62,464 bases of DNA from Sphingomonas sp. OV641 (GCF_900109205.1 NZ_FNZB01000009.1:1-62464), one strand, 5' to 3'; shown: positions 16,991-26,475, counted from the stretch's first letter. Notes: a model not told the origin generated them from the sequence alone. Numbers and translations are program-made.

Positions 16991-18301
16991 CTAGGCGAGC
17001 TTGCTGGAAACGGCCTTGATCGCTTTCAGTCCCGATCCGAACCGCGCGATGGCCTCCCGGTTCTTCTCCAGCTCGCCATAGGGCAGGTAGGATATGTCGA
17101 GGTCGGCTACGCGGCTGAACGCGGGCCGCTGCAACTGCGCGCGAACGTCCGTCTCGCGCGCGTCGGGCGCGACAAGGAACAGCCCCGCGGTCGCGTGAAG
17201 GTCGCCACCGCTCAAGGCCAGGTCGAGCATCCTGACGATGCCCGAATAGATCGAGGTCGAATGCTCCACCTCGAACGCCGCGGCGACATGATCGCCGGCC
17301 TTCTCAAGCCACAGCACGTCGATCAGCCGGATCGAGTCAGCGCCCTTCGACGTCGCGATCGTGTCGGGCAGGCGCTCAAGGCATCCTGCGCCCAAGGGTG
17401 ATCCGTCGAAGGCGCGGCTGCGGTCGTTCGCGGCGATCCATACGTCATAGCCGAGCGCCAACCCTAGATCGCGAAGCCATGCCTGGATTTCGGTATGGGT
17501 GCGCTCGTTCTCGCCCTCGCGCTGAGCGGCCTTGCTGAGCGTGCGCGCTTCCTCGCGCGCCGCCTCAAGCCGCTGCCCCCAGCTCGCCAGCGTCGCGCCG
17601 CTCACGTCGAGGGGCGGAGCCGGATAGCGATCGGAGCCGATGTCGAACAACAGACCGCCGATCGCGCCTAAATCATTCGATAGCAGCTCGCGGAAGCGGT
17701 CGTTGAGATCGAGGATGCCGGTCCGCATCGCCAGAAAATGCTCCCAGCTCCCGAGCTTCACATTCGCCCCCGTCAGCGCGTTGTAGCCCTTAACGATTGC
17801 GGTGTTGAAGGGCGGCACCAGCGTCGGGTGAAGGAAGTAGAGGAGGTTGGCGACCGCCGGACCCAGCCCCTTGATCTTCAAACGGTCGATCGCGTGGATA
17901 TGGCTGATGATCTCCTCGGCCGTGTCGCAACAGGAACAGGCGTCGAGCAAGCGGCCGAACGCGCGCTGATTGTCGGGGCTCTCGTAAATGTCGGGGATGC
18001 GGAGCTTCGGCTTCCAGAGGAACGCATGGTCCGCGCCCTTGAAGATTTGCCGCTGCTCGGCGACGGAATGGACGACGGTTTCGAGCGACGATCCGCGGTA
18101 GGCGACGCCGAACGTGCCGCGCTCGATCTCGCCGACAACCTGGGTGATGCCGCGCCGGATTGATCGGAAGTTCTTCAACCGCTCGTCCCAAAGAAACCAG
18201 CTCCGATAGGTCGCGCCCTGATCGTCACGCCAGCGGGCAATTAAGCGGCGCACCAGGCCGTCATGGTCGGTGCCAGTAGAAAGACTGTCGATCTGCGCTG
18301 C
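16991..18301 (-). CDS. Putative type II restriction endonuclease-like protein
   Basis: 436 aa from the ATG at 18301 (GGGGAC upstream). A mid-region helix-hairpin-helix motif IKGLGPAVANLLYFLHP suggests DNA binding. The C-terminal third has IDVLWLEK...AAAFEVEHSTSIYSG, which fits a PD-(D/E)xK-like nuclease core with an E-x-E variant. No methyltransferase gene is adjacent, so a classic restriction-modification pair is absent. It could be a defence nuclease or act on modified DNA. It is preceded by an AT-richer gap. The nuclease fold is my inference. Confidence 0.6.
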   Translation of the reverse strand, partial: AAQIDSLSTGTDHDGLVRRLIARWRDDQGATYRSWFLWDERLKNFRSIRRGITQVVGEIERGTFGVAYRGSSLETVVHSVAEQRQIFKGADHAFLWKPKLRIPDIYESPDNQRAFGRLLDACSCCDTAEEIISHIHAIDRLKIKGLGPAVANLLYFLHPTLVPPFNTAIVKGYNALTGANVKLGSWEHFLAMRTGILDLNDRFRELLSNDLGAIGGLLFDIGSDRYPAPPLDVSGATLASWGQRLEAAREEARTLSKAAQREGENERTHTEIQAWLRDLGLALGYDVWIAANDRSRAFDGSPLGAGCLERLPDTIATSKGADSIRLIDVLWLEKAGDHVAAAFEVEHSTSIYSGIVRMLDLALSGGDLHATAGLFLVAPDARETDVRAQLQRPAFSRVADLDISYLPYGELEKNREAIARFGSGLKAIKAVSSKLA

Positions 18302-18461
18302 CATATGTCCCCGATTGCCCCCGGCCCGCGTTTGGCGAGCTAGTAATAGACCTAAGCTGCGGCCCTTATGGCGTCGAGGGTGTAGAGCTGGCCCCCGCAA
18401 TATGAGGGCAACGCCGCTCCCGCGCGTAGATTCAACATACACGCCAGCGGTGCCGACAGGG

Positions 18462-18492
18462 CCTTGACCCTAACACGGTGTCATACCCTACA
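18462..18492 (+). promoter_or_regulatory. CueR/MerR-type promoter of the copper ATPase operon
   Basis: TTGACC (18462-18467), a 19-nt spacer and TACATG (18487-18492). The spacer centre has the short dyad ACAC-G-GTGT (18471-18479), one arm sequence ACAC. The over-long spacer is typical of MerR-regulated promoters, and a CueR-type gene ends this operon. Confidence 0.6.
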
Positions 18493-18518
18493 TGCTCTCG
18501 GGTCGAAGGAGTCTTGCC

Positions 18519-20993
18519 ATGAACGACCCTCATTACCATTCCCAAGCCGGGCGTTGCGGCTGTTCGAAGCCTGCGCCTGAATCGGTCTCCACGCCCTCAT
18601 CCTGTTGCGGGGGCGGCTCGGCCGCTCCCGCAAAGATCGAGCACGAACATCATCACACCGAAGCGGGCGGCTGCTGCTCGGGCAGTAAGGACAACGATGC
18701 CGCAGCAGCAGTGATCGACGCGGTGTGCGGCATGACGGTCGATCCCGCAAAAACGACACACCATGCCGAGCACGCTGGTCATGCCTATCATTTCTGTAGC
18801 GCAGGGTGCCGGAGCAAGTTTGTCGCCAATCCTGACGCCTATCTGAGCGATAAGCCGAAACCGGAGCCGATGGCGACGCCGGGGGCGATGTGGACGTGCC
18901 CGATGCACCCGCAAATTCGCCAGGAAGGGCCGGGAACTTGCCCAATCTGCGGCATGGCGCTCGAACCCGAAGAACCGTCGCTCGACGATACTCCCAACCC
19001 TGAGCTGGTCGACTTCACGCGCCGACTGTGGGTGGCGGGCGCGCTCACGATCCCGCTGCTCGTCGTCTCGATGTTCGCGGAAATGTTAGGCCTGCATGTG
19101 GTTAGCCCTGCGGCCTCGCCTTGGGTCCAGCTCGCACTCACCGCGCCGATCGTGCTGTGGGCGGGCTGGCCGTTTTTCGAGCGGGGGTGGACATCGCTTC
19201 GTACCCGCCATCTCAATATGTTCACACTGATCGCGATCGGCGTAGGTGCCGCCTTCCTCTATAGCGTGGTCGCGACGCTCGCGCCGGGCATCTTCCCAGC
19301 GACCTTCCGCACGCATGGGAGCATGGTTCCCGTCTATTACGAGGCGGCCGGCGTCGTGGTGACACTGGTGCTGCTCGGGCAAGTGCTCGAACTGCGCGCT
19401 AGGGCGGCGACAGGGCGCGCGATCCGCGCTCTCATGGATCTCGCCCCCAAGACGGCGCGACGCTTGCAGCCTGACGGTTCTGAAGAAGAAGTCGGGCTTG
19501 CCGACGTGGCAACCGGTGACCGGCTGCGGGTCCGCCCCGGTGAAGCCATCCCGGTCGATGGCGTCGTGGTCGAGGGTCGTTCGTCGGTCGACGAAGCCAT
19601 GCTCACCGGCGAACCCGCGCCGGTCCTCAAGGAAGTCGAGGCGATCGTTACCGGGGGCACCGTCAACGGGACGGGCAGCCTGGTGATGGAAGCCCGCGCG
19701 GTTGGTTCGGACACGATGCTCGCGCGTATCGTCCGCATGGTCGCGGAAGCGCAGCGAAGCCGCGCCCCGATACAGGCGGTCGCCGATCGGGTTTCAGGAT
19801 GGTTCGTGCCGCTCGTCGTGCTGATCTCGATTGCGACCTTCATCACTTGGTCGCTGGTCGGCCCTGAGCCGCGCATGGGCCATGCCCTGCTTAACGCCAT
19901 CGCAGTGCTGGTGATCGCCTGCCCGTGCGCGCTCGGGCTCGCCACGCCCATGTCGATCATGGTCGGCACGGGACGCGGCGCTCAGGCCGGCGTGCTGGTG
20001 AAGAACGCGGAAGCCTTACAGGGGCTGGAAAAGGTCGATACCCTTGTCATCGACAAGACGGGTACGCTCACGGAAGGCAAGCCCAAGCTGATCGCGGTCG
20101 AGACGGTCAGCGCGGTCGGAGAGAACGACATGCTCGCGCTTGCCGCGGCCGTCGAAGGCCAATCCGAACATCCGCTCGCGCACGCAATCGTCGTTGCCGC
20201 CAAAGAACGAGGATTGCAGCTCGGCACAGTCGCGGACTTTGCCTCGCAAACCGGGCTGGGTGTCAGCGCCACGGTGGGCGGCCGCTCGGTCGTGATTGGC
20301 AATGCGGTGCAAATGAGCCGGATCGGCGCTGATCTCAAGCCGGTCGACGCCGCGGCCGATCGTCACCGTGGCGAAGGCGCGGGCATCATCCTCGTCGCGA
20401 TCGACGGGGCGCTCGCCGGTCTGCTCGCAGTCGCCGATCCGGTGCGCGCATCGGCGCGCGACGCTATTGCCGCGCTTCGCAAGGAGGGCCTGCGGGTCGT
20501 CATGCTCACCGGCGACAATCGTGGGACGGCCGATGCTGTCGCGCGCGCCGTGGGCGGTCTTGATGACGTGCGCGCCGATCTGCTGCCGGAAGACAAGGCG
20601 CGTATCATCGGCGAGCTGAAAGCGAGCGGCGCAAGGGTCGCAATGGCGGGCGATGGGATCAACGACGCCCCGGCGCTCGCCGCCGCGGATGTCGGCTTGG
20701 CGATGGGAACGGGAACAGACGTGGCGATCGAAAGCGCCGGCATGACGCTCACGCGCGGCGATCTCTCGGCGATCGTGCGCGCCCGCAAGCTCGCTCGCGC
20801 GACGATGCGAAATATCCGCCAAAACCTGTTCTTCTCGTTCTTGTTCAACGGAATCGGCGTGCCGGTTGCGGCCGGCGTGCTTTACCCGGTTGCCGGTATC
20901 CTGCTGTCGCCGATGCTGGCCGGTGCAGCGATGGCGCTCTCGTCCTTCACCGTGGTCCTGAACGCACTGCGGCTCAACGCGGTAAAGCTGTGA
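18519..20993 (+). CDS. copA: Copper-exporting P1B-1-type ATPase with YHS and metal-binding N-terminus
   Basis: 824 aa from the ATG at 18519 (AGGAG upstream). The N-terminus has Cys clusters (RCGCSKP, SCCGGG, GGCCSG), a YHS domain ([17 protein letters not shown] to [11 protein letters not shown]) and a heavy-metal-binding domain ([20 protein letters not shown]). Then eight helices with the CPC ion motif ([12 protein letters not shown]), [11 protein letters not shown] phosphorylation site, [11 protein letters not shown] and [16 protein letters not shown]. It pumps Cu(I)/Ag(I) from cytoplasm to periplasm. It overlaps the regulator gene downstream by 4 nt. Confidence 0.95.
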   Translation: MNDPHYHSQAGRCGCSKPAPESVSTPSSCCGGGSAAPAKIEHEHHHTEAGGCCSGSKDNDAAAAVIDAVCGMTVDPAKTTHHAEHAGHAYHFCSAGCRSKFVANPDAYLSDKPKPEPMATPGAMWTCPMHPQIRQEGPGTCPICGMALEPEEPSLDDTPNPELVDFTRRLWVAGALTIPLLVVSMFAEMLGLHVVSPAASPWVQLALTAPIVLWAGWPFFERGWTSLRTRHLNMFTLIAIGVGAAFLYSVVATLAPGIFPATFRTHGSMVPVYYEAAGVVVTLVLLGQVLELRARAATGRAIRALMDLAPKTARRLQPDGSEEEVGLADVATGDRLRVRPGEAIPVDGVVVEGRSSVDEAMLTGEPAPVLKEVEAIVTGGTVNGTGSLVMEARAVGSDTMLARIVRMVAEAQRSRAPIQAVADRVSGWFVPLVVLISIATFITWSLVGPEPRMGHALLNAIAVLVIACPCALGLATPMSIMVGTGRGAQAGVLVKNAEALQGLEKVDTLVIDKTGTLTEGKPKLIAVETVSAVGENDMLALAAAVEGQSEHPLAHAIVVAAKERGLQLGTVADFASQTGLGVSATVGGRSVVIGNAVQMSRIGADLKPVDAAADRHRGEGAGIILVAIDGALAGLLAVADPVRASARDAIAALRKEGLRVVMLTGDNRGTADAVARAVGGLDDVRADLLPEDKARIIGELKASGARVAMAGDGINDAPALAAADVGLAMGTGTDVAIESAGMTLTRGDLSAIVRARKLARATMRNIRQNLFFSFLFNGIGVPVAAGVLYPVAGILLSPMLAGAAMALSSFTVVLNALRLNAVKL

Positions 20994-21373
20994 ACATCGG
21001 AGCGGCGTCGGACGCCAGCGGCGTCTCCCAACGCATGATCCGCCACTATGAAAAGATTGGTTTGGTGCCCGCGCCGCCACGGCGCGGGAACTACCGGGAC
21101 TACGCCGACGCTGACGTTCATCGGCTGCGATTTATCGCCAACGCGCGCGACCTGGGGTTCCCGATCGAGGAAATCCGCACGCTGCTGGGGCTGTGGTCGG
21201 ATCGCGATCGGTCGAGCGCGGAAGTGAAGACGCTGGCGGAAGCCCGCGCTGCCGAACTGGGCCGCAAGGTCCGCGTCTTGGACGCCATGCGCCGCTCGCT
21301 TACCGGGCTCGCCCAAGCCTGTCATGGCGATGATCGGCCTGATTGTCCGATCATCGAACGCTTGGCTGAATAA
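20990..21373 (+). CDS. cueR: CueR-type MerR-family copper regulator
   Basis: 127 aa, GTG start overlapping the ATPase stop. It has an N-terminal winged helix ([16 protein letters not shown]), a dimerisation helix and the C-terminal Cu(I) loop CHGDDRPDC (C-x7-C), which is diagnostic of monovalent-metal sensors. It should activate the promoter at 18462 by bending its long spacer, making an autoregulated ATPase-regulator operon. Confidence 0.93.
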   Translation: MNIGAASDASGVSQRMIRHYEKIGLVPAPPRRGNYRDYADADVHRLRFIANARDLGFPIEEIRTLLGLWSDRDRSSAEVKTLAEARAAELGRKVRVLDAMRRSLTGLAQACHGDDRPDCPIIERLAE

Positions 21374-21425
21374 CTTGCGCGGCTAACTTTTACTCCACTT
21401 GAGCGTGATCGTGCGTCGCACCGTT

Positions 21426-22087
21426 TCACGCGTTTCGCGCTGCGGCTTTGCCGCACCCCTCGATCGCCGCGCGGTTGGCCGTCACGATCCTGTCGGCCCC
21501 GACGATGGCGCGGAACGCGGTGGGACTGGCGCTCTGGATCATACGCTGCCCGGCTTCCCAGCGGGGCAAGTCGAGCGTCCGCGCCGCCATGCGCTCGGGC
21601 CATTGCCAGCTCGCCGGTGCGATCTCGCGCGCGACCAGGCCCGGCACGATCGCCCATGCGAGGATGCCGGCCGCCACCCCACCCAGGGCAAACCATAGCT
21701 GCCGATTCTTCTGGTCGGCGCGTGTCCATGCGGACCCGGCGATGGCGCGAAGATCGGCCATGATGCGGGCCTTGTCCTCGCCCGCCTTGGCGAGCGCCGC
21801 CTGATCCTCGCGCCGGGCGGCGCTGCCCGCCGCGGCGATGCGCTGCGCCATCTGCTCCGGCGTCATCGCCAGCGCCGGGGCCGCTTTCAGGAATTGGCCG
21901 ATGCGCGCGACGTTCTCGCCTGCCGTGTTCACGTTCTGCTGGAGCACGCCAAGCGTCTCGGTATGGTCGGGTATGTCGATCGCCGCGCTCGGCCGCCAAG
22001 CCCTCCACGGCGCAGCGCCAGCTCGCCGCGCATGGCCTCGAACGCCTCGGCCGCGCCTGCTCCGCCCTGATCGTCCTCGTTCGTCAC
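21426..22087 (-). pseudogene. DUF6118-type plasmid protein, frameshifted
   Basis: A 5' frame from a GTG at 22087 reads VTNEDDQGGAGAAEAFEAM, then two +1 frame changes within about 40 nt (near 22005 and 21980) are needed to reach IDIPDHTETLGVLQQNVN. The remainder runs intact to the stop at 21426, with a membrane span (LWFALGGVAAGILAWAIVPG) and a WQWPERMAARTLDLPRW segment typical of this family. The family is usually found near conjugation genes of sphingomonad plasmids. A shorter in-frame start at 21947 could still give 173 aa. Confidence 0.65.
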
Positions 22088-22159
22088 CTGTCGTGAGCCT
22101 GCAACCCGTGATATTCCTCCGAGTTAATCAAAGGAGACCCAACAATCACCGGACCGGTC

Positions 22160-23407
22160 ATGCCTAAGACACCACACACGAAAGGCCCGGACGAAACCCT
22201 TTCTCTCCTCGCCGATCCCTATCGGTTCATCTCCAGGCAGTGCCAGCGCCTAGGCGCAAACGCTTTTGAATCCCGTTTCCTGCTGAAAAAGACCAACTGC
22301 CTTAAGGGGGCCAAGGCCGCCGAAATCTTCTACGATACGACCCGCTTCGAGCGCGAAGGTGCCATGCCGGTCGCTATTCAGAAGACACTGCTGGGCCAAG
22401 GCGGCGTTCAGGGTCTGGACGGCGAGACCCATCGGCACCGCAAGCAGATGTTCATGGGCCTGATGACACCAGAGCGCGTGCGGGCGCTGGCGCAATTGTT
22501 CGAGGCCGAGTGGCGCAGGGCGGTGCCGGGCTGGACGCGCAAAGGAGAGATCGTCTTCTATGACGAGTTGCATGAGCCGCTGACGCGAGCGGTATGCGCT
22601 TGGGCGGGAGTTCCTCTTCCGGACGATGAAGCCGGCAACCGCGCGGGCGAGCTGCGGGCGCTGTTCGACGCCGCCGGCTCGGCGAGCCCAAGGCATCTTT
22701 GGTCACGGCTGGCCCGTCGTCGCGTCGACGCATGGGCGAAGCGGATCATTGAAGGCATTCGGGCCGGGAGCATCGGCTCGGGCTCGGGGACCGCGGCTTA
22801 CGCGATAGCCTGGCATCGCGACCGGCACGACGATCTTCTTTCGCCGCACGTCGCAGCGGTCGAACTGGTAAATGTCCTTCGCCCGACCGTCGCGATCGCA
22901 GTGTACATCACCTTCGTCGCCCACGCGCTGCAAACCTGTTCAGGGATCAGGGCGGCCTTGGTTCAGCAGCCGGACTATGCCGAGCTCTTCGTCCAAGAGG
23001 TCCGCCGATTCTATCCCTTCTTTCCCGCTGTGGTGGCGCGCGCGAGCCAAGATTTCGAGTGGGAGGGGATGGCCTTTCCGGAAGGGCGTCAAGTGGTGCT
23101 AGACCTTTATGGGAGCAATCACGACGCAGCGACCTGGGCCGACCCCCAGGAGTTTCGCCCTGAGCGTTTCAGGGCTTGGGACGAAGACTCCTTCAACTTC
23201 ATTCCGCAGGGCGGCGGCGATCACTATCTCGGCCATCGCTGTCCCGGCGAATGGATCGTCCTCGCGATCATGAAGGTGGCGGCACACCTCCTCGTCAACG
23301 CGATGCGCTATGACGTACCGGACCAAGACCTGAGCATCGATTTCGCCAGGCTGCCAGCGCTTCCGAAAAGCGGCTTCGTGATGCGCAACGTCCACATAGG
23401 TGGCTAG
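22160..23407 (+). CDS. CYP152 fatty-acid alpha-hydroxylase (peroxygenase P450)
   Basis: 415 aa, the length of the Sphingomonas paucimobilis SP-alpha enzyme, to which this appears near-identical from memory. It uses H2O2 rather than a reductase to hydroxylate fatty acids at C2. The heme-ligand loop is FIPQGGGDHYLGHRCPGE with Cys361. Arg241 and Ala245 in LRPTVAIA occupy the positions that bind the substrate carboxylate and replace the usual acid/Thr pair. No ferredoxin or reductase gene is nearby, as expected. It is an odd passenger in a metal-resistance block. Confidence 0.96.
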   Translation: MPKTPHTKGPDETLSLLADPYRFISRQCQRLGANAFESRFLLKKTNCLKGAKAAEIFYDTTRFEREGAMPVAIQKTLLGQGGVQGLDGETHRHRKQMFMGLMTPERVRALAQLFEAEWRRAVPGWTRKGEIVFYDELHEPLTRAVCAWAGVPLPDDEAGNRAGELRALFDAAGSASPRHLWSRLARRRVDAWAKRIIEGIRAGSIGSGSGTAAYAIAWHRDRHDDLLSPHVAAVELVNVLRPTVAIAVYITFVAHALQTCSGIRAALVQQPDYAELFVQEVRRFYPFFPAVVARASQDFEWEGMAFPEGRQVVLDLYGSNHDAATWADPQEFRPERFRAWDEDSFNFIPQGGGDHYLGHRCPGEWIVLAIMKVAAHLLVNAMRYDVPDQDLSIDFARLPALPKSGFVMRNVHIGG

Positions 23408-23480
23408 GGCCGCGTGCCGTGGTGATGGTGATCGGCTCCGTTATCGACCGTTTGCGCGAGTACGGGGTGCGATGCGACAT

Positions 23481-23897
23481 CTACGCAGTCGAATGTTGGT
23501 TCAGCAAGTCGATCACGGCGCACCTCGCCGCCCCGTCGCCTTCGCAACGGTCGATGGTCGCAGCCAGCAGGCTTTCTAGTTGCGCCAGATCCTCCATCTT
23601 AGCGCGCACACGCTCTAGATGGTGAGCCGCGATCTCGCGGACCTCACTGCATGACGCCTGCGCAGAACCGCCAAGAGACAGGATCGCGCGCACCTCGGCC
23701 GGGGAGAAGCCGAGTTCGCGCGCGCGACGGACGAACCCAAGTGCGCGGACGTGACCGGTCCCATATACCCGCCGCCCGCCGCTTGTGCGGGGTGGCGTTG
23801 CGAGAACACCAACGCGCTCGAAGTACCGGATCGTCTCGATATTCACGCCAGTCCGGCGAGACAGCTCGCCGATCGTGATGCTTTCCTCAACGCGCAT
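23481..23897 (-). CDS. merR: MerR-family regulator, mercury type
   Basis: 138 aa from the ATG at 23897; the longer open frame upstream crosses the operator and is not used. An N-terminal helix-turn-helix (IGELSRRTGVNIETIRYFER) and three Cys at 83, 118 and 126 are close to the Hg(II) ligands of classic MerR (82, 117, 126), though with seven rather than eight residues between the last two. Divergent from the merT-like gene, with the operator between. Confidence 0.85.
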   Translation of the reverse strand: MRVEESITIGELSRRTGVNIETIRYFERVGVLATPPRTSGGRRVYGTGHVRALGFVRRARELGFSPAEVRAILSLGGSAQASCSEVREIAAHHLERVRAKMEDLAQLESLLAATIDRCEGDGAARCAVIDLLNQHSTA

Positions 23898-23904
23898 ATA
23901 TTGC

Positions 23905-23935
23905 TTGCTCCTGTAGTCACTACAGGATGCATAAC
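23905..23935 (+). promoter_or_regulatory. MerR operator and promoter of merT-like gene
   Basis: TTGCTC (23905-23910), a 19-nt spacer and CATAAC (23930-23935). The spacer holds a perfect palindrome CCTGTAGT-C-ACTACAGG (23910-23926), the regulator's expected site. It lies in the 62-nt divergent gap. Confidence 0.75.
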
Positions 23936-23959
23936 GGGCTAACCCGCTAGAGGCGATAG

Positions 23960-24376
23960 ATGAACCAAGAGACCATCCCGCGTGAACCCCTAGGCGCACC
24001 AACGTCACGACGTCGCGCCGACACGGGGCTATCCGCCCTCGGCGCGCTTGCGAGCTTAGCCGCTGTTCTAGCTGCGGCGTCATGCTGCGTCCTGCCCCTC
24101 GCACTCGCGGCGCTCGGCCTGGGGGCGGGCCTGTCCAGCAACTTCGCCGCGCTGATACCACTACGGTGGCCGCTAACGGCGACCTCCCTCATCGGCTTGG
24201 CTGCTGGGTGGTGGGCCTACGCGCAGCGGCGGAGGTCCTGTGCTGGGGACCGGTCCTGCACAATGCCGCTGCCCTCGCGCGCGACACCTATCCTGCTCGC
24301 GATTGGAACGGTTCTGACGCTTATCGCGTTCGCCTGGGACCTCCTAGAAGCGCCGCTGATGAACGCGCTTTCCTGA
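23960..24376 (+). CDS. merT: MerT-like mercuric transport protein
   Basis: 138 aa with three membrane helices. The first carries the adjacent Cys pair (LAAASCCVLPLALAALG) used by MerT to take Hg(II) across the inner membrane. A second cytosolic Cys pair (SCAGDRSC) follows helix 2. It overlaps the next gene by 1 nt. No merP or merA is in the window, so the usual reductase route is missing here. Confidence 0.8.
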   Translation: MNQETIPREPLGAPTSRRRADTGLSALGALASLAAVLAAASCCVLPLALAALGLGAGLSSNFAALIPLRWPLTATSLIGLAAGWWAYAQRRRSCAGDRSCTMPLPSRATPILLAIGTVLTLIAFAWDLLEAPLMNALS

Positions 24377-24597
24377 TGCAGCTCACCTCAACCCTGACCT
24401 GTCCCAAATGCGGCGGGGTGGCCACCGAAAGGATGCCCACCAACGCCTGCCAATTCTTCTATGATTGCCGGCATTGCGCGGTGGTGCTGCGGCCCCTGGC
24501 TGGCGACTGCTGCGTGTTCTGCTCATTTGGCGATGTCCCATGCCCTCCGATCCAGGAAGCGAAAGCAAACGGGACTGTGGCGGGCTGCTGCGGGTGA
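24376..24597 (+). CDS. GDCCVxC-domain small Cys-rich protein
   Basis: 73 aa, cytosolic, with CPKCGG, the family motif GDCCVFCSFGD, a CRHC pair and a terminal GCCG. Homologues exist as selenoproteins with Sec replacing a Cys; here all positions are Cys. It is coupled to the merT-like gene, suggesting a metal-binding acceptor for imported Hg(II) or a related metalloid. That role is inference. Confidence 0.8.
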   Translation: MQLTSTLTCPKCGGVATERMPTNACQFFYDCRHCAVVLRPLAGDCCVFCSFGDVPCPPIQEAKANGTVAGCCG

Positions 24598-24859
24598 GGC
24601 GATAGCTTCACGTTTCTTCGTGAACTGGGGTCCTGCTCGCCAAGGTCGCGCAAGCGAAATTGCCTACTTCGGTCTTATTCGACCGGTTCCTGACCTGCCT
24701 CAACTGCTCATTTTCGAGAGGGCATTTGAACAGGATAGCATTTCGGGCGCTTCAAAAACCCTTGCTCCTCCAGTTGCTAGAGCATGTAACCGCAATTTGC
24801 TCTCCTGCGGACGGGGGGCTGGAGGTGGCTTTTTGACGGCCCGTGTTGAAGCAATCGGT

Positions 24860-26062
24860 ATGTCTCGACGCTCATTAGTGGCGCGGTTGGTGGCCTGTGG
24901 AACCGGCTTGGTGCTCGGTTCTCCAACGCTCGCGCGACAGACTTCCCGGTCTGCGGCCTCGTGGAACTTCGGCGCGGCTCACCTCGAATGGGAGCCGCTG
25001 GAAGTCGGCACGGGTGATACCCTCCTTGTTTCGGCACAAGTGCGCGGAGTGCCGGCGCGGGCGGTGCTCGACAGTGGCAGCGGCGCGTCGATCATGAGCA
25101 CGGCGCTCGCGGCGAAGCTCGGCTTGAACAATGGTGAGCGGCGCATGATTAGCGGGCTGAGCGCCAAGGCCCCGGTGCTGCTGGTCCGCGACATCGACGT
25201 ACAGCTCGCCCGCGAAACCCGTCGCTTACCCTTTGCCGTTGTTGGTGATCTGAGTTCAGTGTCGGCGGCCTTCGGACGACCGATCGACGTTCTCCTCGGT
25301 GCCGATATGTTCACGGGCAGCTGCATCGCGCTCGATTTCGCGAACAGGCGTATGGCGGTCGTCAAGTCAGGCACGTTTCTCGCCGGCCCCGACTGGCGCG
25401 CTGTCGCGCTCGGACGCGGTGCCAAGCAGGAGCTGTTCATCCGGGCCTCCGTCGAGGGCCTGTCTCCCGTGCCCTTGATGATCGATCTTGGCAGCTCGGC
25501 CGCGCTGATGCTCTCGTCGGCCTATGCCCGCGATCAAGGGCTGTTGAACGGGAAGCTCGTCTCGACCGCGGCGATCGGCGGCGTCGATGGTGTGCGTATC
25601 AACGATGCTTTCACGATCCAGAACATCAACATCGAAGGGCTTGGCGTCTCGAACGTCCCCACACTCGGGATGAGAGCTTGGCTCTCCACCAGCACGGTTG
25701 GCAATGTCGGCCTACCGCTGATCGCTCAATTCGACGTGGTGTTCGACGTGACCGCCGGATTCGTGTGGCTCCGGCCACTCGGTCCTCGTCGTCGCCTGCC
25801 GATGCTGAAGGACCGTAGCGGCCTTGGCCTCGCAGCCTCACCAACGGCGCTCACCGTTGTTCATGTGGCGGCGAACAGTCCCGCGGAAAAGGCTGGCTGG
25901 GCGGTCGGCGACCGGATCGTGGCGGTGAACGGCCATTCGATCGATGCGAACTATACGCGTGGGGAGCTCTGGCAAGTGCGCTCCCGGCCTGCTGGCACCC
26001 TCGTAAAGCTGACGATGGCCTCGGGTGATGTGCGCGAGCTCAGGCTGGCCGATTATTATTGA
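24860..26062 (+). CDS. Secreted retropepsin-like aspartic protease with PDZ domain
   Basis: 400 aa from the ATG at 24860, with an Arg-rich signal peptide. Two aspartic-protease half sites are seen: AVLDSGSGASIM (about residue 70) and LMIDLGSSAALM (about 210), so the protein can form its own catalytic pair. A PDZ domain (AEKAGWAVGDRIVAVNG) is near the C-terminus. The 262 nt upstream hold no gene I can support. It overlaps the convergent MerR gene by 7 nt. Its role next to metal genes is unknown. Confidence 0.8.
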   Translation: MSRRSLVARLVACGTGLVLGSPTLARQTSRSAASWNFGAAHLEWEPLEVGTGDTLLVSAQVRGVPARAVLDSGSGASIMSTALAAKLGLNNGERRMISGLSAKAPVLLVRDIDVQLARETRRLPFAVVGDLSSVSAAFGRPIDVLLGADMFTGSCIALDFANRRMAVVKSGTFLAGPDWRAVALGRGAKQELFIRASVEGLSPVPLMIDLGSSAALMLSSAYARDQGLLNGKLVSTAAIGGVDGVRINDAFTIQNINIEGLGVSNVPTLGMRAWLSTSTVGNVGLPLIAQFDVVFDVTAGFVWLRPLGPRRRLPMLKDRSGLGLAASPTALTVVHVAANSPAEKAGWAVGDRIVAVNGHSIDANYTRGELWQVRSRPAGTLVKLTMASGDVRELRLADYY

Positions 26063-26475
26063 TCGGCTTGAGGGTGGCCTTTGCCGATCGCCTTCATGAT
26101 CCGACAATCGGCCATGCGCGCCTTGGTGCAGCTCTGGCTGAGCATTGCCAACTCATCCCGCAACACCGCGAGTTGCGCCAGTCTCTCCTCCACATCCTTG
26201 AGGTGCTGAGCAGCGATAGCTGAGGCGGCACCACAATCCTGGTCCGGGTTCTGCGCCAGCCCCATCAACGAACGGATCTCGTCGACGGAGAAGCCAAGCC
26301 GGCGACCGTTGCGGATGAAGTGCAAACGCTCAATGTCACTGGCATCGTAGGTTCTGCGACCCGACGCCGTGCGAGGGGCGGATCGGAGCAACCCGATCGA
26401 CTCATAAAAGCGGATCGTCGTCACCTTCGTCGAGGTCTCGCTGGCGAGCTGCCCAATCATCACCGGCTTCATCAT
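26056..26475 (-). CDS. MerR-family regulator, Zn/Cd/Pb type
   Basis: 139 aa, winged helix (IGQLASETSTKVTTIRFYES) and dimer helix. Cys are at DQDCGAA and in SCTKARMADC, the arrangement of ZntR/CadR/PbrR-type divalent-metal sensors. Divergent from the CDF exporter gene, with a long-spacer promoter in between. PbrR-like is favoured because an FTR1/PbrT-like gene is in the operon. The start could be the first or second of two adjacent ATGs. Confidence 0.87.
   Translation of the reverse strand: MMKPVMIGQLASETSTKVTTIRFYESIGLLRSAPRTASGRRTYDASDIERLHFIRNGRRLGFSVDEIRSLMGLAQNPDQDCGAASAIAAQHLKDVEERLAQLAVLRDELAMLSQSCTKARMADCRIMKAIGKGHPQADQ

Noticed and set aside
18302..18442. N-terminal extension of the restriction-like protein
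   Set aside because: Arg-rich non-conserved residues; ATG at 18301 has GGGGAC upstream.
20016..21080. Minus-strand open frame of 354 aa
   Set aside because: Antisense to the copper ATPase and cueR; no recognisable motif.
23898..24161. N-terminal extension of the mercury-type MerR
   Set aside because: It would run through the operator and merT-like gene; MRVEES start gives a normal-length MerR.
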